Origin: CBDANW01 sp965197825 | GTDB taxonomy: Bacteria > Acidobacteriota > Vicinamibacteria > Marinacidobacterales > DATDRI01 | Direction of reading: 5' to 3' | Assembly: GCA_965197825.1 (NCBI GenBank) | Contig: CBDANW010000002.1 | Coordinates: 1,798,001-1,862,000 of the forward strand | Length of the DNA: 64,000 bases | Shown here: positions 52,657 to 61,143 of the stretch, in pieces | How the letters are laid out: each line of letters begins with the position of its first letter | How positions within the stretch are numbered: the stretch's first letter is position 1 | Made by a program: the position numbers and the translations under genes | Notes under the pieces: generated by a model | What the model was told of the DNA's origin: nothing | The model's input: only the letters and a program-made list of their open reading frames with translations | Databases searched by the model: none

Positions 52657-53708
52657 CGTCACCCGTTCGCTTGGGGAATCGCACGATAGGTGGAGACGGG
52701 CCAGATGGGTCCAATGAGAATGCCGCGCCCTGTTTCATCGTCGGCGAAGTGGCGTCGGCACATCAGGGTGATCCGGAGCAGGCTATCGCCCTGGCCCGCG
52801 CGGCGAAAGAGGCAGGAGCAGACGGGATCAAGTTCCAGTTGTTTGCCGTCGGGGAGCTCATCGCCCCGAACGATCCGCGTCATCCCACGTTCGACCAGAT
52901 CGAGATCGCACCGAGGGAATGGGAACGGATACTGGGCGAGGCGGCCGGATTGGGTCTCCCGGTGTTGGTGGATATCTTCGACCGGCCGAGCCTTCGGGTG
53001 GCCGAGAAGAACGGGATCGATGCGTACAAGATTCACTCGACGGACATGGAGAATCCTGATTTCATCCGGGCGGTCGCGGCAACCGGAAAGCCGATCCTCC
53101 TTTCCACTGGCGGGAGTCGCCTTCAAACCGTCGAAGCGGCGATGGCGGCCACGTTCGCGGAAGGCAATGGGCAAGTCGTCTTACTCCACGGAGTTCAAAA
53201 TTTCCCCACCGGAGTCGCGGATTCCCATCTCCGATACATTGGGACACTGAAAAAGAGATTCGATGTCCCGGTCGGATTTCTGGATCATGTGGACGCCGGC
53301 TCGCTCATGGCTCGTCTCTTGCCGGCCTTGGCGGTGGCCTTCGGAGCCAACATGGTGGAAAAGCACATCACGTTGGACCGGGCGGCGAAGGGGTTCGACT
53401 ACGAATCCTCTTTGGAGCCACAGGCTTTCGGGGAAATGGTGCAACGGATTCGCCAGGCGGAGCAGGCCTTCGGTAGTGAGGAGGGCTCAGTCGAGGACGC
53501 TGCGGCACATGAATACCATCAGTTGATGCGCCGGGCGGTGGTTTCCCGCGAGCCGCTACGCAAAGGAGCTCCGCTGCGCGCCGAGCAGCTCGCCTTGCTG
53601 CGTAATGCGAAAGGCCTCGCGCCCCTGTATCTCCCACGGCTCTTGGGGCGAAAGCCGCGCCGCGACATCCCTGCTTGGGAGCCTCTCACGGAGGAGCTTT
53701 TTGAGTAA
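52653..53708 (+). CDS. Divergent NeuB-family synthase
   Basis: A 351-residue member of the NeuB/SpsE family, which condenses PEP with an amino-sugar to make a nonulosonic acid. TIM-barrel and SAF (antifreeze-like) domains are visible: IVGEVASAHQGDPEQ, GIKFQLFAVGELI, AYKIHSTDMENP, ILLSTGGS, VLLHGVQNFPT, FLDHVDAG and VEKHITLDRAAKG. Several NeuB residues are changed: the NH of NHxGD is AH, the STPFD loop is VDIFDR, and the PDH site is replaced by DYE. A changed substrate is inferred. It overlaps neuA and the SpsF-like gene; a second, canonical NeuB lies downstream. The N-terminal GPDGSNEN is encoded by 9-bp repeats. Confidence 0.75.
   Translation: MTSPVRLGNRTIGGDGPDGSNENAAPCFIVGEVASAHQGDPEQAIALARAAKEAGADGIKFQLFAVGELIAPNDPRHPTFDQIEIAPREWERILGEAAGLGLPVLVDIFDRPSLRVAEKNGIDAYKIHSTDMENPDFIRAVAATGKPILLSTGGSRLQTVEAAMAATFAEGNGQVVLLHGVQNFPTGVADSHLRYIGTLKKRFDVPVGFLDHVDAGSLMARLLPALAVAFGANMVEKHITLDRAAKGFDYESSLEPQAFGEMVQRIRQAEQAFGSEEGSVEDAAAHEYHQLMRRAVVSREPLRKGAPLRAEQLALLRNAKGLAPLYLPRLLGRKPRRDIPAWEPLTEELFE
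52695..52721 (+). repeat. 9-bp tandem repeat near the 5' end of the NeuB-like gene
   Basis: GACGGGCCA, GATGGGTCC and AATGAGAAT. The unit resembles the 9-mers at 52601 and 49399. Confidence 0.5.
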
Positions 53709-54474
53709 GGTCATCTGTGTGGTCTCGGCACGCATGCGCTCCCGGCGTTGTCCGGGGAAGGCCATCGCTCCGCTCGCGGGCAGACCGCTTCTCACGCACT
53801 TGCTGGAACGCTTGCTTTCGGTGAAGGAGCTCGACGATGTCGTGCTCGCAACCTCGGAGGCATCGGAGAACCGGGTTCTAGTCGAGCTGGCTGAGAAGCT
53901 AGGAGTCGGGGTCTTCGCAGGCGATGAGGAAGACGTTCTCGGACGCTACGTGGAAGTAGCTCGCCGCTGGCAGGCGGACGATGTCGTGCGCGTAACGGCA
54001 GACAACCCGTTGACCGATCTGTCTCTTATCCGTAGCCTGGTCACTCTTCACCAGCGCGAAAGTGCGGACTATACCTATGTGCCCGGTGACGCACTGCTCA
54101 TGGGGATTCTCCCGGAGGTCATCTCCGGGAAAGCCCTCGAGCAGAGTCATCGGGACGGCGAGGACCGGCACCGTTCCGAGCTCGTGACGCTCTATATAAA
54201 GGAGAACCCCGAAGGGTTTCGCATCGCCAAGGGTAAGCTACCCCGAGCGCTCTACCGGCCTGCCTACCGACTCACGGTCGACGAGCCGCCGGATCTAGAG
54301 CTTATGGAGACGATTTTCGATAGACTGTACCGTCCCGGCGAGGTGTTGGATACCGCGGCCGCCATTCGACTCCTGGATGACGAACCCGGGCTGGCCCGTA
54401 TCAACTGCCACCTGCGGCACGGGGAGGCGAACCTGCGTTCGGTGGAGCTCGACAACAGTAACAGGCAAACATGA
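53701..54474 (+). CDS. SpsF-like cytidylyltransferase
   Basis: A 257-residue nucleotidyltransferase of the SpsF/NeuA group (PF02348 type). The start VVSARMRSRRCPGKAIAPLA replaces the usual xQARMxSTRLPGK; later blocks LATSEASENRVLVELAE, VRVTADNPLTDLSLI and LTVDEPPDLELMETIFD match the family. It probably makes a CMP- or NDP-activated sugar. The start is TTG 53701, in frame and 4 bp behind GGAGGAG; it overlaps the stop of the upstream gene. The following neuB overlaps by four bases. Confidence 0.78.
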   Translation: MSKVICVVSARMRSRRCPGKAIAPLAGRPLLTHLLERLLSVKELDDVVLATSEASENRVLVELAEKLGVGVFAGDEEDVLGRYVEVARRWQADDVVRVTADNPLTDLSLIRSLVTLHQRESADYTYVPGDALLMGILPEVISGKALEQSHRDGEDRHRSELVTLYIKENPEGFRIAKGKLPRALYRPAYRLTVDEPPDLELMETIFDRLYRPGEVLDTAAAIRLLDDEPGLARINCHLRHGEANLRSVELDNSNRQT

Positions 54475-55520
54475 AGGAAGTCACGTTCGGAGAGCGACGG
54501 ATTGGCGAGGGTCACCCGGCTTTCGTCATCGCCGAGGCGGGAGTGAATCACAACGGAGATCTAGAGCTTGGCCGCCGGCTCATCCGTGAGGCGAAGAACG
54601 CCGGTGCGGATGCCGTCAAGTTCCAGAGCTACAAGGCCGGGAAGATATCGACCCGCACCGCACCGCGCTATTGGGTCGAGCCCGATGATCCGAAAGGATC
54701 TCAGTACGACACATTCGCCAAGCTGGATAGCTTCGGAGAGACGGAGCACCGGGAGCTCTTCCGCTTCGCGAAAGAGGTCGGCATTCTGTGCTTTTCGACT
54801 CCCTTCGACGACGAAGCGGTGGACATGCTGGAAGAGCTCGGGGTTCCCGGTTACAAGATCGCGTCCGCGGATCTGACCGACCTTCCCCTCATCGAGCTCG
54901 CGGCGCGTACCGGGAAACCGCTCTTGTTGTCGACGGGGCTGGCTAGCCTCCCCGAAATCGGCGAAGCGGTCGAAGTCGTACGGGCGGCGGGAAACGACCA
55001 AGTCGTGCTGCTTCACTGCACGCTGCAGTACCCTTGCGACTACGAGAACGTCAACCTGCGGATGATGCTTCACCTGAAGGCTGCCTTTCCGGAGATCCCG
55101 GTGGGTCTTTCAGATCACAGTCTGGGGATCGCGGTGCCGCAGGCGGCGGTCGCTTTGGGAGCGGTCGCCATCGAGAAACACTATACGGTGGATAAGACAC
55201 TTCCCGGCAGCCCCGACCATCACCTCTCCGTCGATCACAAGGACCTACGGATCATGATGGACGCCATCCGTGCCATCGAGAAGTCCATGGGACGTTACGA
55301 GAAAGGACCCGTGGAAGCGGAGTCCGCGGCCTATCGATACGCACGCCGCAGCATCGTGTCGGCGCGCGACATCGCGCGCGGCACGCGCATCAGCCGAGAC
55401 ATGCTCACCTTCAAACGGCCCGGCACCGGCATCTACCCGAAGTTTGTGGACAAGGTCGTGGGCCGGGCGGCTCGCGAGGACATCACGGAGGATACGGTCC
55501 TGACGTGGGAGATGCTCTGA
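54471..55520 (+). CDS. neuB: N-acetylneuraminate (nonulosonate) synthase NeuB
   Basis: A 349-residue NeuB with canonical motifs: VIAEAGVNHNGDLELG, AVKFQSYKAG, FSTPFDDEAVD, YKIASADLTDLPL, LLSTGLASLPEIG, LLHCTLQYPCD, VGLSDHSLGI and EKHYTVDKTLPGSPDH. The C-terminal SAF domain ends in FVDKVVGRAARED. It condenses PEP with a 6-deoxy- or acetamido-hexose. Sialate, legionaminate and pseudaminate synthases cannot be told apart here. It overlaps its neighbours by short steps and so belongs to one operon. Confidence 0.9.
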   Translation: MKEVTFGERRIGEGHPAFVIAEAGVNHNGDLELGRRLIREAKNAGADAVKFQSYKAGKISTRTAPRYWVEPDDPKGSQYDTFAKLDSFGETEHRELFRFAKEVGILCFSTPFDDEAVDMLEELGVPGYKIASADLTDLPLIELAARTGKPLLLSTGLASLPEIGEAVEVVRAAGNDQVVLLHCTLQYPCDYENVNLRMMLHLKAAFPEIPVGLSDHSLGIAVPQAAVALGAVAIEKHYTVDKTLPGSPDHHLSVDHKDLRIMMDAIRAIEKSMGRYEKGPVEAESAAYRYARRSIVSARDIARGTRISRDMLTFKRPGTGIYPKFVDKVVGRAAREDITEDTVLTWEML

Positions 55521-55521
55521 G

Positions 55522-57222
55522 GTGAAGGGCAAGCTGCGAGTCGTCGCCATCGTGCCCGCGCGCGGCGGTTATGACGAGGTCCCGTACCTGAACATCAAGA
55601 AGCTCGGATCCTTGCCACTAGTCGCGCACACGCTTCAGGAAGCGGCGAAGAGCCAGTATATCGATCGCGTCGTCGTTTCGACTGATGACGACCGGGTCGC
55701 CTCGGTGGCCCGGGAGTACGGCGCCGACGTGCCCTTCATGCGGCCAGCGGAGCTGGTGGCGGTGCCGCTGATCAAGTCGGTCGTCGCCCACGCAATTCGA
55801 TTTCTGGAAGAGAAGGAAAGCGACCGGTACGATCTCGTTGTGATGCTCCAGGCCACGTCGCCTTTCCGTACCGCCGAGCAGGTCGACGAGGCGGTAGATC
55901 AGCTCGTCGACGGCAAGCTCGATTCCGTCGTTTCCATGCGCGAGGAAAAGGCTCTCATGTGGCGCATGGTGGATGGCAGGCTCACGCCAGCCTTTGGCAC
56001 CCCTGGCCGGCGCGAGGACATGGAACCGCTCTTCCGGGAAGACGGGGCAATCTTGGTCATGCGTCGCGCGGTCCTCGAGCAGCCGGAGCGGCTTGGAGCT
56101 CGCATCGGCCACACGCTGATGGACAAGTCATCTTCTTTTACGGTTCACGACATCCATGATTTCTGGCTGGCGGAGAAGCTGGTGCGTCTACCGCGGATCG
56201 TGTTTCGGGTCGACGGGAGCGCACAAATCGGAATGGGCCACGTTTATCGGAGCCTGGCCATTGCCGGCGAGCTTCGCTCCATTTCTACTGCGGACGTGCA
56301 GTTCCTCATGAGCGCCGAGCATCCGGAAGGGGTCAAAGAGGTCTCCAGCGCGGGTTACACGGTGCGCGTCGTCTCGAGTGGCGGGGTAGACGCGGTGCTG
56401 GAGGCTATCCAGGAGTATTCACCCAACATCGTGGTGAACGATCGCCCTTTCCTCGAGAAAGACTACCTGGAAGCGCTGGCGAAGCTCGGAGCGTCCACGG
56501 TCAATCTGGTGGATAGCCTCGAAGACATCGAGAAGCCGGCCGAGATGACGTCCATGATCATCGCCACGATGCACGCGGATCGACTGGAGCTTGAGGAGTA
56601 CTACGGTGGCCCGGAGTTCGCTATCCTGCGCGAGTCTTTCGCCGGACGCGCCCGGTCCATCCGCGAGCAGGCGCGCGACGTCGTGGTGAGCTTCGGGGGG
56701 AGCGATCCGCAAGGCCTCACGGTCAAGGTACTCCGCGCTCTGGACGAATTGGGAGGCGAGATGAGCGTGAAAGCCGTCCTCGGACCCGCCTTCAGCAATA
56801 AGCAGGAGCTCGACCACCTGGTTCCGGAATTACGCTTCCAGCCAGTCCTTCTCGAGAACGTCGAGCACATGGCGGAGATTCTTTCAGCGGCCGATTTTGT
56901 TTTCTGCGCGGGCGGCATGACGGTTTACGAGATCGCCGCCCTCGGCACTCCGGGCATCGTGCTCTGCCAGAATGCCAAGGAAAAGCGACGCATGGAGATG
57001 TTCTCTAAGTTCGAGTCGATCGTGCATTTGGGCCTCGGTACGGAAGTCGAAGAAAAACAAATCCAGGAGACGGCGCAGGCACTTCTTTCCAACGTCGCGC
57101 GCCGGCGTGCCATGAGCGAGGCGGGTCGAAAGCTAGTGGACGCCAAAGGCGCGCAGCGGGCTGCGGAGGTCGTCAAGAACGCGGTCCAACGCGGCCCCGC
57201 GGCGGGAGGTTCGAGGCGATGA
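55522..57222 (+). CDS. Fused cytidylyltransferase-PseG-like protein
   Basis: A 566-residue fusion. The N-terminal domain (about 1-220) is a NeuA-like cytidylyltransferase with VSTDDDRVASVAREYG, VVMLQATSPFRTAEQVDE and ILVMRRAVL; its signature loop is ARGGYDEVPYLNIKK where canonical members read ARGGSKGIPRKN, so key residues are altered. The C-terminal part (about 225-560) resembles PseG/SpsG GT-B hydrolases: FRVDGSAQIGMGHVYRSL, NIVVNDRPFLEKDYLE, VVVSFGGSDPQGLTVKVL and CAGGMTVYEIAALGTPGIVL. PseG removes UDP from a UDP-amino-sugar in nonulosonate synthesis, so the protein may join two pathway steps. The GTG start follows neuB by one base. Confidence 0.83.
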   Translation: MKGKLRVVAIVPARGGYDEVPYLNIKKLGSLPLVAHTLQEAAKSQYIDRVVVSTDDDRVASVAREYGADVPFMRPAELVAVPLIKSVVAHAIRFLEEKESDRYDLVVMLQATSPFRTAEQVDEAVDQLVDGKLDSVVSMREEKALMWRMVDGRLTPAFGTPGRREDMEPLFREDGAILVMRRAVLEQPERLGARIGHTLMDKSSSFTVHDIHDFWLAEKLVRLPRIVFRVDGSAQIGMGHVYRSLAIAGELRSISTADVQFLMSAEHPEGVKEVSSAGYTVRVVSSGGVDAVLEAIQEYSPNIVVNDRPFLEKDYLEALAKLGASTVNLVDSLEDIEKPAEMTSMIIATMHADRLELEEYYGGPEFAILRESFAGRARSIREQARDVVVSFGGSDPQGLTVKVLRALDELGGEMSVKAVLGPAFSNKQELDHLVPELRFQPVLLENVEHMAEILSAADFVFCAGGMTVYEIAALGTPGIVLCQNAKEKRRMEMFSKFESIVHLGLGTEVEEKQIQETAQALLSNVARRRAMSEAGRKLVDAKGAQRAAEVVKNAVQRGPAAGGSRR

Positions 57223-58181
57223 AGCACTTGATCACCGGAGGCGCCGGCTTCGTCGGCTCTCATCTGGCCGGCACTCTTCTGGAGCGCGGCGACGAGGTTT
57301 ATGCCATCGACAACCTGTCTACCGGTAGCATCGAGAACATCGAGCACCTCAAAGATCATCCCAGCTACCACTACACTATCGACACCATTTCCAACGAGCC
57401 GGTGACCGCCGAGCTCGTGGATCGAGTCGACATCATCTTTCACTTGGCTGCGGCCGTTGGGGTACGGCTTATCGTCGAGAGCCCGGTACACACGATCGAG
57501 ACCAACGTACACGGTACCGAGACAATCCTGACGCTTGCCAACAAGAAGAAGAAGAAAGTGATCATCGCGTCGACTTCCGAGGTCTACGGCAAGAGCGTCA
57601 ACGTGCCCTTCCGAGAGGATTCCGATCTAGTCATGGGTCCAACCAACAAGGGACGTTGGAGCTATGCATGCTCGAAAGCCATCGACGAGTTCCTCGCCCT
57701 GGCTTATTTCAAGGAGAAGAAGTTGCCGGTCGTCATCGTACGACTCTTCAATACCGTCGGGCCCCGGCAGACGGGTCAGTACGGGATGGTCATCCCGACG
57801 TTCGTCAAGCAGGCCCTATCCGGCCGCCCCATCACCGTTTTTGGAGACGGCAAGCAATCCCGCTGCTTTACCGACGTTTCGGACGTGGTGAAGGGGCTCG
57901 CCGAGCTTGCCGTGCACCCGGGTGCCGAAGGTGAGGTCTTCAACATCGGGACCAAAAACGAGATCACCATTTTTGACCTGGCCAAGAAAGTCAAAGAGAT
58001 GACCGGAAGCAAGGCCGAGATCGTCTTCGTCCCCTACGAGAAAGCCTACGAGGAGGGCTTCGAGGACATGCCACGGCGGGTTCCGGACATCGGCAAGATC
58101 CAGAAACTCATTGGATACAAGCCCGCTATCACACTCGAGCAGACGCTTCAAAGAGTGATCGACTTCTTCTCCCAGGCCTAA
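57219..58181 (+). CDS. Nucleotide-sugar SDR epimerase/dehydratase
   Basis: A 320-residue extended SDR. The NAD motif is HLITGGAGFVGSHLAG, followed by YAIDNLSTGS; the catalytic SxnYxxxK is present as IASTSEVYG and WSYACSKAIDE (about residue 147). NTVGPRQTGQYGMVIP and FGDGKQSRCFTDVSDVV match UDP-glucuronate decarboxylases and GDP-mannose dehydratases. Which reaction it catalyses cannot be settled. It overlaps the fusion gene by four bases and is the last of the nonulosonic acid-like set. Confidence 0.85.
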   Translation: MKHLITGGAGFVGSHLAGTLLERGDEVYAIDNLSTGSIENIEHLKDHPSYHYTIDTISNEPVTAELVDRVDIIFHLAAAVGVRLIVESPVHTIETNVHGTETILTLANKKKKKVIIASTSEVYGKSVNVPFREDSDLVMGPTNKGRWSYACSKAIDEFLALAYFKEKKLPVVIVRLFNTVGPRQTGQYGMVIPTFVKQALSGRPITVFGDGKQSRCFTDVSDVVKGLAELAVHPGAEGEVFNIGTKNEITIFDLAKKVKEMTGSKAEIVFVPYEKAYEEGFEDMPRRVPDIGKIQKLIGYKPAITLEQTLQRVIDFFSQA

Positions 58182-58185
58182 CCCC

Positions 58186-59853
58186 GTGCGCGATCCATGG
58201 CTAGCCGCCATTCTGGCACTGGCTGCCGGGCTCCGGATCTACGGTTTGGGTCACGGTCTTCCCCACGTCTACAACCCGGACGAAGTGAACATCATGGCTC
58301 GGGCCCTCTCCATCGCACAGGATCCCAACCCGCACTACTTTCTCTATCCCAATTTCTTTTTCTTCCTTCTATTCGGCGTGATGGGCGGCCTCTTCGTTCT
58401 TGGGCGCGTATTAGGCCGCTATGCGAGCGTGGGTGACTTCGAGGCACGCTTCTTCGAGGACCCCACCGATTTCTACCTGGCCGGAAGATGGGTGGGCGTG
58501 CTCTCGGCGCTTCTGACGATCGTTCTTTGCTACCGGCTATCGTTGAAACACTTCGGGCAGACGGCGGCCCGTGCCACAGCTCTCTTCATTGCGGTGGCTT
58601 ACTTCCACGTCCGCGACTCGCATTATCTGAAGCACGACGTCCCGATGGGATTGCTCCTGATTCTGGCCCTCACCGCATTCGATCGGATTCGTGAGGACCC
58701 GCGGGTTCGTTCCTACGTTCTGGCGGGAATGGCCATGGGATTGGCTTTTGCCACGCATTACTACTCTATCTTTCTCGCGCCGGGCTTCGCTCTCTACCAT
58801 CTATCGATTTGGCGCTTTCGCTATTTATCACGCGTTGTCGCGACGGGAGCGGTGGCGGCGATGGTTTTCTTCCTGCTGTCGCCCTTCGTGGTCCTGGACC
58901 TTCCGGTTGCTATCGACCACATGATCGCCAATCGCGAGGTTGTGATGGATCGAAGCGTGTCCGGCGGTTCCTTTCTGCTACCGAGTCTTCCCGCTTATCT
59001 GAGGTTCATTACAGAGCAGGGGCTCGGTTATCTCTTGTGTGCCCTCGTCCTGGCGGGATGCGTGTTGATGGCCCGACGCGATCGACGACTGTTCGTGCTT
59101 TGGAATGGGTTCCCGCTCTTTTTCTTCTTGTTCATTGCCTACACGTTTTTCGCCGGGCGCTATCTGAATCCGATCGTTCCTAGTCTGGCGGCGGCGGCCG
59201 GCTTCGCGGTGAGCGCGATCCAGTCGCGTTTCGGTTGGCGCGTAGCTGCGTTGGCAACACTGGTGGCATGCATCCAACCACTCTACCGCGACGTTCAAGT
59301 GGATCGGCTCTTCGGGAGTAAGGACACGCGGACCCTGGCGAGAGAACGGATGGTGAACGAGCTGCCGGATGGTGCGCGCGTTGCGCTGCAGTCATACTCG
59401 GTCCCCGTGCCCCAATCGGCCGAGAGCGTGCGGGAAAGTCTGGCTAAGAACGGCGCTCTCGACGAGCTCGGCCGCCAAGGGAAGTACTCTCACATGCTGT
59501 CCGTTGCGGAGAAGAGCCATCCTACGTACGACCTCGTTTTCCTGGGCCACGGCGAGGAGAGGAACCGCACCTACCTCGATTATCGAGAAGTGGTTTCCCG
59601 GGAGCTCAATCCTCTTTTCGACGGCGATGCGGTGGCGGTCGTGCTACGCTACCCACCCGGTCCAATGCCGGTACCGGTCGAGGCGTTTTTCGACCGCGTG
59701 AGGCAACGGGGAACCGAGCTTGCGCGGATCACACCTTTTCGGGAGGACGAACCCGAACGGCACTCCTACCTCGACAACGAGGACTGGCCCGCTCGCGCAG
59801 GGCTTTCCAACAAGGGCCCACTGATCGAGATATGGTCACTCGAAAAGCCCTAA
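58186..59853 (+). CDS. GT-C membrane glycosyltransferase (GT39/ArnT-like)
   Basis: A 555-residue integral membrane protein with at least 10 hydrophobic helices (for example LAAILALAAGLRIYGLG and VVATGAVAAMVFFLLSPF). After the first helix it carries YNPDEVNIM, the acidic D-E pair typical of polyprenyl-phosphate-sugar transferases. The soluble C-terminal part (about residues 390-555) is periplasmic by prediction. Such enzymes transfer a sugar from a polyprenyl phosphate in the periplasm. The start codon at 58186 is chosen from the end of the previous gene. The next gene begins inside its end, at 59832, in another frame. Confidence 0.78.
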   Translation: MRDPWLAAILALAAGLRIYGLGHGLPHVYNPDEVNIMARALSIAQDPNPHYFLYPNFFFFLLFGVMGGLFVLGRVLGRYASVGDFEARFFEDPTDFYLAGRWVGVLSALLTIVLCYRLSLKHFGQTAARATALFIAVAYFHVRDSHYLKHDVPMGLLLILALTAFDRIREDPRVRSYVLAGMAMGLAFATHYYSIFLAPGFALYHLSIWRFRYLSRVVATGAVAAMVFFLLSPFVVLDLPVAIDHMIANREVVMDRSVSGGSFLLPSLPAYLRFITEQGLGYLLCALVLAGCVLMARRDRRLFVLWNGFPLFFFLFIAYTFFAGRYLNPIVPSLAAAAGFAVSAIQSRFGWRVAALATLVACIQPLYRDVQVDRLFGSKDTRTLARERMVNELPDGARVALQSYSVPVPQSAESVRESLAKNGALDELGRQGKYSHMLSVAEKSHPTYDLVFLGHGEERNRTYLDYREVVSRELNPLFDGDAVAVVLRYPPGPMPVPVEAFFDRVRQRGTELARITPFREDEPERHSYLDNEDWPARAGLSNKGPLIEIWSLEKP

Positions 59854-59880
59854 ACGTTGCGCTCGCGCTCCTTCCCGTAC

Positions 59881-61143
59881 TAGTGGATTGTAACATTTAA
59901 GTGTTAAGTGTTAAGTGTTAAGTGTTAAGTGTTAAGTGTTAAGTGTTAAGTGTTAAGTGTTAAGTGTTAAGTGTTAAGTGTTAAGTGTTAAGTGTTAAGT
60001 GTTAAGTGTTAAGTGTTAAGTGTTAAGTGTTAAGTGTTAAGTGTTAAGTGTTAAGTGTTAAGTGTTAAGTGTTAAGTGTTAATATCTCTCTCATGCGAGG
60101 GAGAGCCGTTGTGTTGACTCAAGCGGAACATAGGGAGCTTGGCAAACGAGTTTCGAGCCGTAGCGGTCGAGCGGATGACGCGCGGATCGCTCGGATGTTG
60201 CTCTTGCTGGCAGACGGTGCAAGCTATACGCAGGTGCAGCAGACGGTGGGCTGCACGGCGCCTTTTATCAGCAAGTGGAAACGCCGATTCTTGGAGGAGC
60301 GTCTGGCAGGTCTGTACGCGCGTCACGAGGGGCGTCCGATTCAAGTGCTCACGCCTCGGATGGAAGCACGGATTCTTTCGTGGACGCAGAAAAAACCGAC
60401 CGACGGCTCGACTCACTGGAGCACGCGTCGACTTGCGAAGAAGCTGGGAATCCATCACATGATGGTGGCTCGCACTTGGAAAAAGCATGGTCTCCAGCCA
60501 CACCGAATTGAGCATTACAAGGCCTCCAACGATCCGGATTTCGAGACGAAGGCAGCGGATATCATCGGTCTATATATGAATCCACCTCAGCACGCTGCGG
60601 TGTTTTGTATTGATGAGAAAACGGCGATCCAAGCCCTGGATCGACGGGACCCGATTTTGCCGTTGTCTCCCGGGCGGGCCGAGCGACACGGTTTCGAGTA
60701 CGTCCGGCATGGAACGCTTTCTCTCTACGCCGCCTTCGACACGAAGACGGGGGTGGTTTTGGGCAAGACTGTCCGCCGCCATACCAGCCAGGAGTTCGTC
60801 GCCTTCTTGGAGCAGCTGGTTGCGAGCCACAAGCGAAAGCGCGAAATACATGTCATCCTCGACAATCTGTCGGCTCACAAGACCGCCAAGGTCGCACAGT
60901 TCCTCGAGGCCAACCCAAAAGTCCGACTCCACTTCACATCCACATATTCCTCCTGGCTGAACAAAATCGAACTCTGGTTCTCCAAGATCGAGCGTGCCCT
61001 GATCCATCGAGGCGTGTTCACGTCAACCCACGACCTGACCCGCAAGATCATGCGCTACATTCGCAAGTACAACGAAGACCCCAAGCGAACGATCCGTCAC
61101 GACGCATTAAAACCACTAAACGTTCAGTTGTTACAGTCCACTA
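59881..61143 (+). mobile_element. IS630-family insertion sequence
   Basis: Terminal inverted repeats TAGTGGATTGTAACA (59881-59895) and TGTTACAGTCCACTA (61129-61143) match at 14 of 15 positions. A TA is present at each end, as expected for the TA target duplication of this family. The flanking gene continues in frame after removal. The element contains one transposase gene and a 26-unit heptamer array between the left terminal repeat and the start codon. Confidence 0.9.
59897..60082 (+). repeat. Heptamer tandem array (TTAAGTG) x26
   Basis: TTAAGTG is repeated 26 times without interruption from 59897 to 60078, plus a final TTAA. The array lies inside the IS630 element just before its transposase gene. 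A 7-bp unit is not a multiple of three. Confidence 0.97.

Noticed and set aside
59897..60082. CRISPR-like array
   Set aside because: The 7-bp units are directly adjacent with no spacers and no cas genes nearby, so it is a simple tandem repeat.
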